A stretch of DNA of 64,000 nt from Branchiostoma floridae (GCF_000003815.2 NC_049986.1:11196699-11260698); one strand, 5' to 3'; positions 36,720-48,900 are shown, counted from the stretch's first letter. Numbers and translations are program-made. Notes: a model not told the origin generated them from the sequence alone.

Positions 36720-36800
36720 AAAACCGGAAGTTCCGCTGCAGTGCCGTAACAAAGCACACACACACACACACACTGTGACACACCCATACACACACACAAA
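36720..36800. repeat. Dispersed repeat shared with 12239-12360
   Basis: AACCGGAAGTTCCGCTGCAGTG followed by a CA-rich tract matches AACGGAAGTTCCGCTGCAGTG followed by a CA-rich tract in nvd intron 1. The shared word contains the palindrome CGGAAGTTCCG and a PstI-type CTGCAG. Confidence 0.5.
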
Positions 36801-37161
36801 CATACCATATAATGGAGTCTACTAAATTTTGTATACCATAAAGGGTTGTAATTTTATTGCTGGTGTACACAATAAAACTGCCGATACACAAAAGCCTGAA
36901 TAACTACTTATAATTACTAGTGTATTAGCACAGCGTTTGTTTTTGTCCCAGTGTTGTTTACACTTCAATCTGCTGTCCAAAATAGATCTCCCTAAAAACC
37001 AGTCTGGTCATATGCATCACCGTTAAAGACGATGCTACAACAGAATTTGTTTCCTGGCCCCTTTGTAACGAAATTCTTAAACTAGTATGAAACATTTGCA
37101 ATTGCTTACATGTACTGCTGAAATAACTAGTGTCCGGCAAACCCAGTGTATATACCTTCAA

Positions 37162-40100
37162 TTATTTCACATATTGAGCTTTGCCCGCTGTTTTGTCCAT
37201 GGCTAGCACGCTCAACAGCGCCTCCTTGTTGTCCTGCACCCACTGGTCCAGGCTCCTGGTGCCCGGGTACAGCTGGCGGGTCAGCTCGGCGCTACGGTCC
37301 GGGTTACCCAGGCGGTAGAACTTGAACATGTCGCCGAGGTGCTTCGCTCCCGGGAACGGCAGTTTGCCGAACGCGTCCGAGGTCATCTGTGAACATAAAG
37401 GATAGACAGGTTATAAGTTGTCTACAGCATACAGGTCGTGGATTGATCAATCTGTTCTGTGACCGTTACCTACCGTATATACTTTCATCACTTTTGGACA
37501 TGAAATCCACGGCCGTGGAAGTACTCAATGCTATTTTGGGCCGTGAAATTCTTATTCTTATCAACCTCACACAAGTTTTCCCCCGCTTACCTTGGTCGGC
37601 TTGAACACCTTCGGCGCCAGGTGCTTGGAGAGAATGTCTGCGTGTTGCTGGATGGTGATGTTGTCCGCACACAAGCCCACGGTCCGGCCCAGCCATTCCG
37701 CCCTGTTCTTGAAGATCCCCCTGATCGCAAAACCCGCGTCAGGAACACTGATGCCCTGCATAGGAGCGCCCTCCATCGCCCATCCTGTAAAATTACACCA
37801 AGTAACAAAAAGTCAGTTGTTGAAATGTTTTTGTTTAAAACTAATCATTGCACCTGATGTCACATACTATCACATTTCCAAACCGGGGCCCGACCGGGAT
37901 GTTTGTGAAAACAAAAAATAGAAATATAGTATACGTAAAAAATAAAAACAACGACTATTCTCTTTACGTTTTGTGTCACGGTTTGGTGTCATACTTTTCG
38001 TCCCCAAAAGCTGCCCGGCCGGGCCCCGGTTAGGTAATGTGACGTAGGCCTTAGCTGGAAGAGCTATTTACTGTACTGCAATTACACTAGCCATTCTATA
38101 TACATAAGACTGAATTCGTCGATCAAGGTTATGAAAGATCCGCAGCACAATTTTTTTGTCAAGAATGAGTGATATACCTAGCTCATACGTCCCATCCTCC
38201 AGTTGACGCGGCTTGAACACGGTGAGGTAGTTGTCGTAGTAGGCGGGAAACATGATGTAAGTGGCGGGTAGGTCGATAGACCTCATGTACTCCTCGATGT
38301 GCGCTTTGGTTTCGAAGTGCAGACACGGGAACCCCGCGGTCTTCTGGACGTCTTCGAGGCTGCTGAACACCACGTGTTGTACACCGGCAGCTTTTGCTGC
38401 ATCCGCCACAGCCTTTCCCTAGAGTAGATACAATTTGAACTAATTGGGCGAAATATCCGCGATATCATACGTAGTACTACGAACTAGATCAATAGAAGAC
38501 ACTCTTGGTATCATATATTTGCCGACTTCCGTCAATTTTTTTTCTGAGTGTAAAGTTTACTTCCGAACCAGTGGGAAATTATTTCTTTCTAGTCTAGTTC
38601 ACAAAAATGTTTAAAAAGCTTACCTGCTTTATTTCCAGTTGATCGAAGTCTGGGAGTTCAAAATACTGCTGGGTCATGATATAAGTACCGTATGCACCCT
38701 GGACAGGAGAAATATATGTTGCGATAAACTGCATGTTTGAGTACCAAGCCGCTTTCAAATCTTATCAAATATAAACCCAATGATAAACCTAAAAGTTTTA
38801 CCACCTGTGATTACGTTTAAGTTTTCGAAATGTCCAGCATAGTTACAGATGTAGGTTTTTTTTTTCTTCGGATGTGTTAATTTTCTTCTATCTTTTCTTA
38901 CTTCTTTCTTTTTATATTTCTGACATGAGAGTTCAATGAAAGCACCCATGCAAAACTTGTCTATGTTCGTATATACTTATTCTTGTAAATGGGATTCTAA
39001 GGAAATGACAATGTTAGAACTATACCACACAAATGCACAAGAAGAAACTGATTTTGTCAAGAACAATTGCGCATATTTGATTGCATGCTGAACATTTTGA
39101 CATGTTTACATTAATTACATGAATTCATAACTAAATTATGTTAATTTTGGCGACACCTCAGGGCAAGCCTAATGGTATAGTATTGCGTGCGAGTAGCATG
39201 ACAAAAGACAAATAACTGTGAGATAAACATCTTGTATGTTCCAGAAGGCTGACCTGCAATGCCCTCTCCAGTGAGCCGGGATCGTCATAACTGCCTTCAA
39301 CGACCTCAGCACCTCTCTCCTGCAGTGCCTTAGCCTTGGCGCTAGAGGCGCTCCTCGTCAATATCCGGACTTTGAAATCAGAATCTTCCAGAAGGGCATT
39401 GGCCACCCCGCCTCCTTGTGATCCTGTGTAGATAAGACAATGAAGGTGTATCAATCAGTTAATCGATATTGGGATATGTCATACCTGTCTGCTCTTGTTT
39501 CGATAGGAATCTGCACCATGCAGTGTTGTGATGTCTCAGCACTTATGAAATACAAAAAGAGGCATTTGCTTCGACATCGAGTTTAGCCCCCTTAGCACAT
39601 ATGTTGAAAGTGTACAAAGACAAATATTTAGATATTTACTTCCGCCCACTCCGTGATGTCCCGCAGTATTACACAACGTCCGGTTTAGTTTTGACATGGC
39701 TGCTTTGATCACCATGCACAAAATGTATACATGGTAATCTTGATCATATGGAGAGCATGTGAAATTGTTCCAGAGAGTTGGTATCAAACGTGATGCTGGA
39801 ACTCTAGCCAAATCATCTACAGGGATAACAATCTTCGGACTATTCTTGAGGATAGACTAGTACACACCGTCAGCAAAATACCAGCGGAGCTAGATTCGGA
39901 CTCGAGACAAAGAAACTGTCGCTGGTAACTTATCATAACTTGAGAAATGCTGTGTAGTTACGTTTATCATGAGGTCTATCATTATACAGTGCTTTGATTT
40001 CTACGAGGGTGAGTCAGAAAGTAATGCAAGTGGTTTCATAACAGAGTCGTTCTTTGATGGAATGAGTTGAAATTTGGCACAAAGGTTAAGACATATCTCC

Positions 40101-41718
40101 TTTTGAGGTTGAAATATCTAAATTTGTTGCTCATTATTTTATGAGTGACTGAGCTGCTTTCAAGGTGACCACACCCTTGGTATCCCGTCAGAAGAAAAGT
40201 GAGGTCCAATTAACGTACAATTAAGAATTTCCCTAAACCAATTTTTGCTATTGTAGGAGACACAGCCTGCACATGTAATAAGCTGCATTTTTCTATAAGC
40301 CACATGCTTAATTTCAACTCTGAAATCCGAGCAGTTTTTCTTTTTTCGTTGCTGGTATTGAGTGAGGCATAAGCGGTCGTCAGGGTCATGAGATCTGTAG
40401 CGTTTTGATTAAAACTGCCTGTAGCCTTCTTTCCCATTAACAAAGAGAAATGAAACTTAGCACACTTTTTGGACTTTAAACAGTTAATAACTGTGTAAAG
40501 TTTCGTTTCTTTTGATTAATGAAAAAGTAGTCTTTTTACCAACAACTCACGAATTCGCGTATAAATCCAACAGCTCTATAACACAACTTATCACATCCTA
40601 GCAGCTGTAAATATAGAACCATTACGAGTTTAGAGATGAAAATTGGCACGCAACCTATAGAGACATTTGGTATTATACATGTATAATTTCAACCTCCTAC
40701 AGTGATTTTCAGTGGGTCATATTTAGAGGAATTGATAGCCTGACAAGCTACCAAGGGTGTGTTCATCTTGAAATCAACTCAGTTGCTCAAAAAAATGATA
40801 AAGACCAAATCTGAAACATTCAATCTCAAGAAGACATATATCTCTACTTTTGTGCCAAATTTCAACTCAATTGATTAAAAATCGAGTCTGTTATGAAACC
40901 ACTTGCATTACTTTCTGACTCACCCTCGTACTTTGATGAACCCCAGGCCTCCAGTCCTGACTGGACCTCCAGACAAGCCAGAGAGAACCAAGACGACATG
41001 TGATGGATGGCCTGGCTGGTTGATGGATGAGTTTTGCACTCGGGGCGAGGCGTGTGACGCTCCACGGCGTAAACACCGTGCAAGACATATCCCGTAAATT
41101 CGCTGACGTAAGATTCTAAGATATGGAGACATCTCTGCTCGTCCACCACACACTCACACCATCTCTCTCCCTTTTGCCCACTCCGAACTCTCATGATCTC
41201 AACGTGTCCACTTCACAATACCCCCTGTCGCACAGTCGGCGAGCTTCGGTCGTATTTGCTGATCGCCAGAAAAATCACCACCGTTTTAAATCTGAAATAT
41301 TTACACTGGACGACTATAGTATGGGGGGCTGGGAGAGCAGTTAACCTTGGGACGACCGTGCATATTACGGCCAAAAATGTCATGATTTAACTATCTACCT
41401 TGCAGATTCGTCGGCCGCTCGCCTTTTCCTGCTGTGACTCACACAAACACTAAAACCTCCTTGCTATAAGTGTAAGAATACCTCAGTGGCTCTCCGTGGA
41501 AAACATAAGCACATTTCAAAGTAGATCAAGGCATTATGGAATTGGAGGGCCATACAGCAATCGGATTTCTGACCTCTAAGAAGATAACATAACAATTTCA
41601 CCAGTTCTAGTCGTTTTGTTAATTATTTTAATATGTAACTGATACTGCTTAACCATACGTAAAACGAAGGAGGATAAAACTCGCCTGTTGCTCCGAAAAC
41701 GGTGATGAGTTTCGCCAT
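37162..41718 (-). CDS. NmrA-like family protein, copy A (NADPH-binding atypical SDR)
   Basis: Six exons (read on -): 41718-41685, 39423-39254, 38698-38624, 38418-38178, 37784-37591, 37386-37162. Their sum is 939 bp, 312 aa. The N-terminus MAKLITVFGATGSQGGG carries the GxxGxxG dinucleotide motif. Further family landmarks are VRILTRSASS, GAEVVEG, HVVFSSLEDVQK, EEYMRSIDLP, GISVPDAG and FPGAKHLGDMFKFYRLGNPDR. The layout matches vertebrate NMRAL1 (299 aa), a redox sensor that binds NADPH and shifts location with the NADPH/NADP ratio; that role is inferred. Intron 1 uses a GC donor (GCGAGT) where copies B, C and E have GTGAGT, and it carries a 925-bp mariner-like element. Intron 4 carries a MITE. 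The C-terminus is about 10 residues longer than in B. First gene of a six-copy array, divergent from copy B. Confidence 0.92.
37870..38050. repeat. MITE-like element, 'CACATTTCCAAACCGGG' ends, in copy A intron 4
   Basis: TCACATTTCCAAACCGGGGCC at the left pairs with GGCCCCGGTTAGGTAATGTGAC at the right. The core (AAAAAATAGAAATATAGTATACGTA and TATTCTCTTTACGTTTTGTG) matches the element in copy F at 62856-63058. Confidence 0.8.
39145..39160. repeat. TTTTGGCGACACCTCA word in copy A intron 2
   Basis: The same 15-16 bp word is present in intron 5 of copy E (55280-55295) and copy F (62776-62791), followed by AGG. It appears to mark a short dispersed or homologous intronic block. Confidence 0.5.
40004..40928. 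mobile_element. Mariner/Tc1-like non-autonomous element in copy A intron 1
   Basis: The element starts CGAGGGTGAGTCAGAAAGTAATGCAAGTGG and ends with its reverse complement. It is flanked by TA at 40002-40003 and 40929-40930. The inverted arms extend about 190 bp, to ACCACACCCTTGGTA and TACCAAGGGTGTG. TA target duplication and a CGAGGG...AAAGTAATG terminus are known of mariner-type elements. The 925-bp unit has no recognisable transposase; a 77-codon open frame at 40210-40443 (-) is not diagnostic. Confidence 0.85.
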
Positions 41719-41849
41719 GTTTCCCTGAGTCGGTTGTTGTTTAATATCCAAACCACAATGAACAAAGCTCTAGATGTTGTATCTCTCTAGATCTTGGTGT
41801 TCTGCCAACTGTTCAATCACCACACGAAGTGTTGTTTTTATGCACACGC

Positions 41850-41886
41850 CTACCCCGTGGGTTGTCCCATTATCCAAATGGGTACA
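41850..41886 (-). promoter_or_regulatory. Upstream block shared by NmrA-like copies A and E
   Basis: TACCCCGTGGGTTGTCCCATTATCCAAATGGGTA lies 132-167 bp upstream of the copy A ATG. A related block lies 147-187 bp upstream of the copy E ATG (61451-61491). Both contain an inverted pair CCATT...AATGGG. Conservation in flanking DNA suggests a shared promoter element. Confidence 0.45.
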
Positions 41887-42039
41887 CCTAGGGTCAACAG
41901 TCAAACTTTGGGCAAATTATGCGAATAGCTGGGCGTGTGGTTCAATATTGAATGACTGCGTTACGCCTTAGAGTACCAACAACAGAAACAAATACGCAAA
42001 TGAAGCTCTTTGACAAAAGTTGAAATAGATCTATATATG

Positions 42040-42239
42040 TAGCCTCCAAAGCAGGCTCTATGACGTTTGTTTCACTGTTTATTTGTGTTGTTTTCTGATT
42101 ATATAAAGTCTGTACTAAGAGCTACCTTTCTTTAAACACCATTGCGCAGCAACAAGTCTGAAGCTGTTTAATGGATAAAAAAAACGTCACCTTATATAGG
42201 AATTAAAATGGCATGTCATGAAGCCTTCTATGGAGGCTA
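42040..42239. repeat. MITE-like element, 'TAGCCTCC' ends
   Basis: TAGCCTCCAAAGCAGGCT at the left pairs with AGCCTTCTATGGAGGCTA at the right (15 of 18 bases). The 200-bp unit lies upstream of copy A. The ends resemble those at 46128-46257 and the single arm at 48601. Confidence 0.6.
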
Positions 42240-43719
42240 TAGCTTATCAGGAAGGGTTGTACCATTATAAATCCGGTTGGGGGTGCAGAACAAAAAGTGC
42301 AAGTCATGCGATTTAGCAAACACTTAATATCTAGATAAGGCCATGCCCTTCAAAACACGTTCTACAATGGGAATTCTATGCAAACTAGAAAGGCAACATT
42401 TTTGTAAAAATGCAGAATGTTTTCCCTGTAGCCTTTTGTAAAGCTAGGCACACAATACTATACCAATAGGCTAGCATATACAGTACATGTATATGTATTA
42501 TGTGCGAAGGAAAAAAAGGGACACCTTACATCTGCTTGTCTTTTGACCAGGTCACTAAACATATAATTATAGGCTCGCCCTATGATATTTGTGTAGGATT
42601 AAAAAGGCCCGCCCTACATCTGCTTGTTTTCTACCAGGTCATTAATGTAATTTATGCAACTAGGGCCATTTATTGAAGTACTGTGACAATGAATATACTT
42701 TTGGGCATACAAAAGAATATTCGCAATTGTGCTTGACATATTCAGTTTCTTTTTGTTCATTTTTGTGAAATAGATGTCATTTGGAAAAGTCTCATAGGAA
42801 AAGTCTCAAGTAATTTGGAAAAGTCTCATTTGGAAAAGTCTCAAGTCTCATTTGGACATTAATAATGAAGGCTTCCCCCACATTATTGAGAGAACTTTCT
42901 GCATCAACAGAGCTGCGCCATACATCTACTTGATGTCTGTCCACCCTACATTTGCTGGCCGTGGAAAGTACAGACGTCATCGTTGACGTCACCGTTGACG
43001 TCACTGTCAGTTGTAAGCTCTGATTGGTTCGTGGCAGAAGAAGAACACACCAGCAAAGACATTGTGTTTTTTGTCCCTATCGGGGACAACATAATAACCT
43101 CGTGAAAAGGGAGTCAAAATCTCATCTCCATGAAAAAAAAAGTCCATGAAAACTTACCAGGATAACCCACCTCATAAAGTGGCCAAAAGTCCTTCAATTT
43201 CTGTCATTTTTATACGTCTTTATGTGCCCATAAACAGATAAAGAAGCACAAAATTTTCCAAAGAAAATAAGTTTTAATGCTGTTTACTCCGTACTATTTT
43301 CTACCCTCGTCGGGCACCTTACACGCATGCGCTGATAGTCATGTGATAGTTATTCGATGGTTTCTTTCATCATGATGGGATACTTTCATTACATAGGAGG
43401 GTCAGAGGTTAAGAATACGTCATATTTGCATTTCCGCCATGTAACTACGTTAGGTAGTGAAAGCTCAGTGTCTATAAATATCTAGCTACGGGAAATTATA
43501 TTTATAATCATAACAGACTTTTCTTCAGACTCTTGTTTCTTTCGGTATCTATAACGTTATATATCCCATGGGAATGAGACTCTTTGCAAAAAAAATGCTA
43601 GTGAGAAAATTCCATGACCCTCGCCCCCTCTATTGTTATTGGGTGGGCCGACTACTCACTCTTTGCAGCCAGGGGCTGAATTGCGAGGAGTTTACAATAG
43701 GCGGGGCTAAATCGCAAGG
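42240..43719. other. Spacer between divergent NmrA-like copies A and B
   Basis: No gene is recognised. A degenerate tandem repeat of GGAAAAGTCTCA(AG) words occupies about 42783-42857. A CRE cluster lies at 42973-43003. Confidence 0.5.
42973..43027. promoter_or_regulatory. Three CRE-like sites plus CCAAT box
   Basis: GACGTCAT at 42973-42980 and two full TGACGTCA palindromes at 42984-42991 and 42996-43003 are spaced 11-12 bp apart, about one helical turn. ATTGG (inverted CCAAT) follows at about 43023-43027. CREB/ATF proteins bind TGACGTCA. The site lies between divergent copies A and B, about 1.3 kb from A. Function is inference. Confidence 0.45.
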
Positions 43720-43799
43720 GTCTGGAGCGAGCTGCCATTCGGCGCCACTCAGGTGACCTCAATACGACTGTCGCAAGTGTCTGGAGCGAGCTGCCATTC
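43720..43799. repeat. 57-bp partial tandem duplication
   Basis: GTCTGGAGCGAGCTGCCATTCGGCGCC occurs at about 43720 and again at about 43777. The intervening GGCGCCACTCAGGTGACCTC block recurs in direct orientation at the far side of the adjacent foldback element (about 45409-45436). Confidence 0.7.
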
Positions 43800-45412
43800 G
43801 GCGCCGCAGATTTCCGTTTCGTAAACCGACGTTGCCTTCGAGAAGCGTCGTTGCCAAATTTTAGAACCCTCGTTGCCTTTTTAACCGACGATGCCATTTC
43901 CGAGCGACCGATCTTGAATTCCGAGTGCTCGCGGCATGTTCGTGAAGTTTCCGTAGCTTCTCGGGAAGTTTCTATAATTCATGAGGGCCAGATCTTGCTC
44001 CACTGTGGGAAGAAGATCAGTAAAGACCTTCTCAGTCGGACTGTAACTCTGTCTTCTACTTTGCTGAGGTGTACCGAAGCGTCACATGACGATATACGTA
44101 CACCATTTTGTGAGTAAATTTGGCCAGAGTGCCATGTAGATAGACTGGAGTCATTGGTTATGTAGGATTTTTCTCCGACTCTAACACTAACAGTAGAGGG
44201 GGGTGGACTGAAGTCACCGGATTGGAAATTGGTAAAGGTTACTGACCAATTCTGGACTGGATCAAGGAAGGGTTTGGGCACTTTGGAAGGAACTTTTAAG
44301 ATATTTCTGGGTTGCATCTAAGGTTAGGGATAGAACCTGATTTGTACCTCTTCCACCCTCACCACATTTTTTGGAACAGTCCATTATTGAAGGAGGGGCT
44401 GGTAACACAAACAAGCGGCAGGCATTGTCATTCACGTACGGTGTTAGTGGAGTTGGGAGTCAATAAGTCAGAGTCTGACAAACTGAATCACAACGTCACC
44501 AACACCTTTTTTTCAGTAGACGCTAGAGCATATAGCAGACAATAGCTGTTGTACTTGTAAATGTACTAGGCTCTTACGGTCAGGTCGATAATGTATGTAT
44601 GTATTTGACACTTCTCACATGCATGGCATTACATTGATGCACATGTGCGATCGCGACCTGATTCAAATGTCGGATTTACATACAGATGAAGTCTGGTAAC
44701 AAAAGAAATAAATTTGTGGACACTTTGCCCCTTCTTACACTAATTCACCCTTCATGTAGACATAAGAAGTAATAACTTTGATACAAGCGCTTAGAAATAA
44801 AGCACATCGATATCTTTAATAACATGATAATATAATATATTTATTGCAAACTCATGCCCGAAGGCTAATTGCAAAAATACATGTATGAAAGTACAATGAT
44901 GATAATGATATTGAATAGGGGTCATCAACTAGTGATACTTCTAATATTTCTTATGCATACTGTTGTATTGTCAGCATACCGATATCCCATATATAAATAT
45001 AATGCACTTTAACCCAGCCACTCCAACTAACATCTGTTTTGAATAAAGAACAGTATCCTGTACAACTGAAAGTCAAGACCTGCTTATTCCAGCCTCCCTT
45101 ACAGTACGTAACAGCACAACACATTTCTGTTCTTCCACAAGTTGCGAGAAAAGTAGAATAAGAAAAGGTTTGAGCGATGATAGAGAACCAGCGCCAGAGT
45201 CACATGCTTCGAGGGATGCAATTACCCACAATACTAAGAGTTCCGAGAATTAACGAAAATTTCACGAACATGCCACGAGCACTCGGAATTCACGATCGGT
45301 CGCTCGGAAATGGCATCGTCGGTTTAAAAGGCAACGAGGGTTCTAAAATTTGGCAACGACGCTTCTCGAAGGCAACGACGGTTTACGAAACGGAAATCTG
45401 CTTCGGCGCCAC
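43800..45412. mobile_element. Foldback-type element with arms of about 175 bp
   Basis: The left arm (43800 to about 43968: GGCGCCGCAGATTTCCGTTTCG, AACCCTCGTTGCC, GAGCGACCGATCTTG, GGCATGTTCGTGAA) is the near-perfect reverse complement of the right arm (about 45238-45412). A direct block, GGCGCCACTCAGGTGACCTCAATACGAC, sits just outside both arms (43741 and 45409). The core is about 1.27 kb and holds an open frame of 112 codons on - (43979-44317), which I do not recognise. The superfamily is unclear. Confidence 0.7.
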
Positions 45413-45429
45413 TCAGGTGACCTCAATAC

Positions 45430-45695
45430 GACAGTAATTGCCCCGGGTGCGGCCAAGGTACTGTAGGTTTTGAACCACTCGCACATGTGGCGGGTTCTTT
45501 AACGTGCCCGGGGTGTGGCTCTCCCCAGACACGGGACCTCCATTTAACGTCCTATCCGAGGGACGACTCATTTTCACCTGAGTAAAGTGAGGAAAGTCGT
45601 GTTAAGTGCCTTTCCCATGGGCACAAGATCGGTAGCACGGCAGGCACCTCTCGGTCACGAGGCGAACACAATACCACGGTGCTACGCGACCCCAC
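45430..45695. repeat. Dispersed interspersed repeat (marine-invertebrate type)
   Basis: The string with CGGGTTCTTTAACGTGCCCG, ACACGGGACCTCCATTTAACG, TCCTATCCGAGGGACGA and CACCTCTCGGTCACGAGG resembles, from memory, a repeat scattered widely in marine invertebrate genomes. I cannot assign a class. Confidence 0.4.
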
Positions 45696-45959
45696 CATCT
45701 GTAGCTTGGACACAAAGCTCCAGTTACTGAGTATAAAAGGTGAACATACCGAGAAGAATAGCGCATGAACACCTGTTAGCACTCTATGCTGTGATTGGTC
45801 TTGGAGCTAATCTCTGGATTCGTGTCACTGATTATGTGGGTAACAGGGCGTTGGCTTCACCAGAAGACGCTTCATTCCGAAGGCAGCTAACATCAGTTGT
45901 TGTAAGGTCCGGTCCTTGTAGGAGTCTGAGTCTGAGTCAGGATTCAAAGGTCAAGAGGC

Positions 45960-48900
45960 ATGGCGAAAGTAATCACTGTTTTTGGAGCGACAGGTGAGTT
46001 TTCAAGTGATTTTTCAAACCACTTGTTTCTGGAAATTGCAAACAAACAATACCGGAACACTACTTTCTTTCTCTCGGCAGGCTCACCCTACAACAGCGCA
46101 GACAAGTAGTCCGTCTTTCACAATATGTAGCCTCTACCAGGCACGTGCACCGCGGATGGCTGGTTAAATCGGAGAAATTGGACTAATAGAAGGAATAGTA
46201 TGCTAGGGAAGTCGGCCGGTCAGAGAAGGCGCTATCCGCGGAGCCTGGCAGAGGCTAACAATGCATGTGTATAAAGCCGTCAATAACTAGATAGCCATCC
46301 CATCCACGATATTCTTACCAAAAACACCAACGTTACCAAAGGAAACTAGCAATGCTTCATCACATTCACCTGCAAGGCAGAAACAGGTAGAAGCCAAGAC
46401 AATAGGTAGAAGCCAAACACTTTTAAAATGGGCCTGCCAAGCACTATGGCTAATCCCAGCTACATCCAGCTGTAATCCAGTGTACCATTGTATATTGTCA
46501 CCACTATCTTTTTTCGTTCCTACGCAATACCTTTTTGCTAATTCGGTTGCACCACCGGAACCACAACCGGCCACACAAGAGTAAAGGTGGTATCTCATTG
46601 CACTTGGGGCACCGGTGCGGCACTACGGGGTTCGTTCACTGTGGGACTGTTGTGTTATTTTCGACATTTTTTAAAATATTTTTTTTATAATTTAGAACTT
46701 AGTTAGAAGACTACAAAATGCACAGAACGTAAGAAAATTCTTTGTTCATCTCTAAAATTCGTTGAGTAATCTTTCAAACCTCCCAGTGCCGAACCGGTGC
46801 CCCAAATGCAGTGAGATACCCATGCCGCAGGCGGGGCTTTGTCGAGTATTGTTTAGATGTAGCTGAAGGTTCATACTGGCTTTAGCTGGTAACCATACCA
46901 TCGTGTTATTACAGCTGGAAAGACAGGAGACAGAAAAGGGTCAAAATGCCCCTTATCCAGCCTGTTGTTGGTGTACCAGTGCGAATGTTCAGGTACAGGT
47001 ACGGTTCAGGTCCAGAGGATCAGGTTCCGGTCCGAACCTAATTGTCTGTGAAAACTTATGAATGGGCGATACGCAAAGCTATGGTCCATTTCGCTACTGA
47101 GGATTCTGCTTGGTGACTTCCACTGGCGTTTTAAAGTCCTAAAATTCGCTTCACTGATTCTTTTCAGGGCCGGACCGGTCCAACAATTTAAGGGAAAAAA
47201 ACGATTTTGTACAGGTACACCCACTTTACTGGCTTATGAAAAAGTTATATAATCTCCAAGCAAATGCGGTGGAAGACATACATGTATAATGTGAAATCAA
47301 AGTCCTATAGGTATGCGAAACCTACACATTCTTGGCTTACAGGGACACAGGGAGGTGGAGTGGCCAATGCCCTTCTGGAGGACCCAGAGTTCAAGGTGCG
47401 AGTAGTGACGAGGAGCGCCTCTAGCGACAAGGCTAAGGCACTGCAGAAGAGAGGTGCCGAGGTCGTTGAGGCCACTTTTGACGATCCCGCCTCACTGGAG
47501 CGGGCACTGAAGGTAAAAATGTCGACCTGGTACGACAGAAGTACTCCTAACTGAAACTTGATATCATTCCCCATAACTGATGAAACTTTGATTTGCCGTC
47601 CTATTACCCTCTCCAACTTTTAAACAATTATGAAGAAGACAAATGAGATGCAATACAAAGCGTTCTTTTCTTTCATTTCTGCCCAGGGCGCCCACGGAAC
47701 GTTTGTGATGTCTACCCAGACTTTCACTGAAGGTGTAGACTTTTATACTCTGGAGATCAAGCAGGTATGAGCCTTTGGTTGACACTTCACGGTCCGGTAG
47801 AAATACAATTATGTCATCAACATTAAAACATCTCATGGAGTATCTAAAGTCGCAAACTTGTAAAAGACTCTAATCTTCAGATTACGTTTTGTGGCCACAA
47901 AATCCGAACCAACACGTCCCATAAATTGTACAGAACCTGATAATAATCACAGGACTCACAGCCAGGATATAAATCTCTCTCCACAAAATTTCTCCAGTGT
48001 CAAAGACACGGGATGGTTGTTTGAAACTTCTGACCGTTTCCAAAATCACATCCGGTTGCTTGAGTAACTGCTTTTTGGCTTAATAGTATTTATCACTAGC
48101 GATAAAACGTGAACAAGACTCTTTACTATCACATGTTTATGTACGCACGTAGTTTCTCTTGATTTTGATTTGATTTTTACGAGTATCTTCTCCAAGGGTA
48201 AGGCGGCGGCGGATGCGGCCAAAGCTGCCGGTGTACAACACGTGGTGCTGAGCAGCCTGGATGCCGTAAAGAAGACCATGGGGTTCCCCTGTCCGATGTA
48301 CGACGCTAAAGCAGAGATAGAGGAGTACATGAAGTCTATCGGCCTGCCGCTTACGGCCATCAAGTTTCCCCCCTACTTCGACAACTACCTCTCCCTCAAA
48401 CTGATTACAAAACTGGAGGATGGGACTTTTGAAATAGGTACATGTATCTTGTATTATGATGCAGTATCATATCCTGGTATTCAAACCTATTGTAGCACCC
48501 CCACCCCCCCGAAGTCTCATGGATTTCCACAAAAAGCCCTGTTAGTTACAATAAATTACTATGTCGGATGTCATTTAGTTATTGACAACGCCGCAGTGAC
48601 GTAGCCTCCACCAGGCCTTACCGCGTATTGTGAAATTCGGCAGAAAATGGGATTAATTGGCCAGGGGCTTGAGTCTAGGTTAACGTGATTATAAAACTGT
48701 GTGAAAAATCCAGTATGGTGGCCAAACTCCCCAGGCAAACTATTTTTCATATACTGTATAGTATGTCCGGTAGACTAACCATGATTGTGTTCTGAATTCT
48801 TCAGGTTACTGCATGGAGGGCGTTGCCATGCACGGCATCAGTGTTCCTGACGCTGGTTTTGCCATCAGAGCGATCTTCAAGAACAAGGACGAGTGGCTGG

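Noticed and set aside
43652-43897. Basic open frame on - (and its counterpart on + at 45177-45437)
   Set aside because: Both are translations of the inverted arms of the foldback element.
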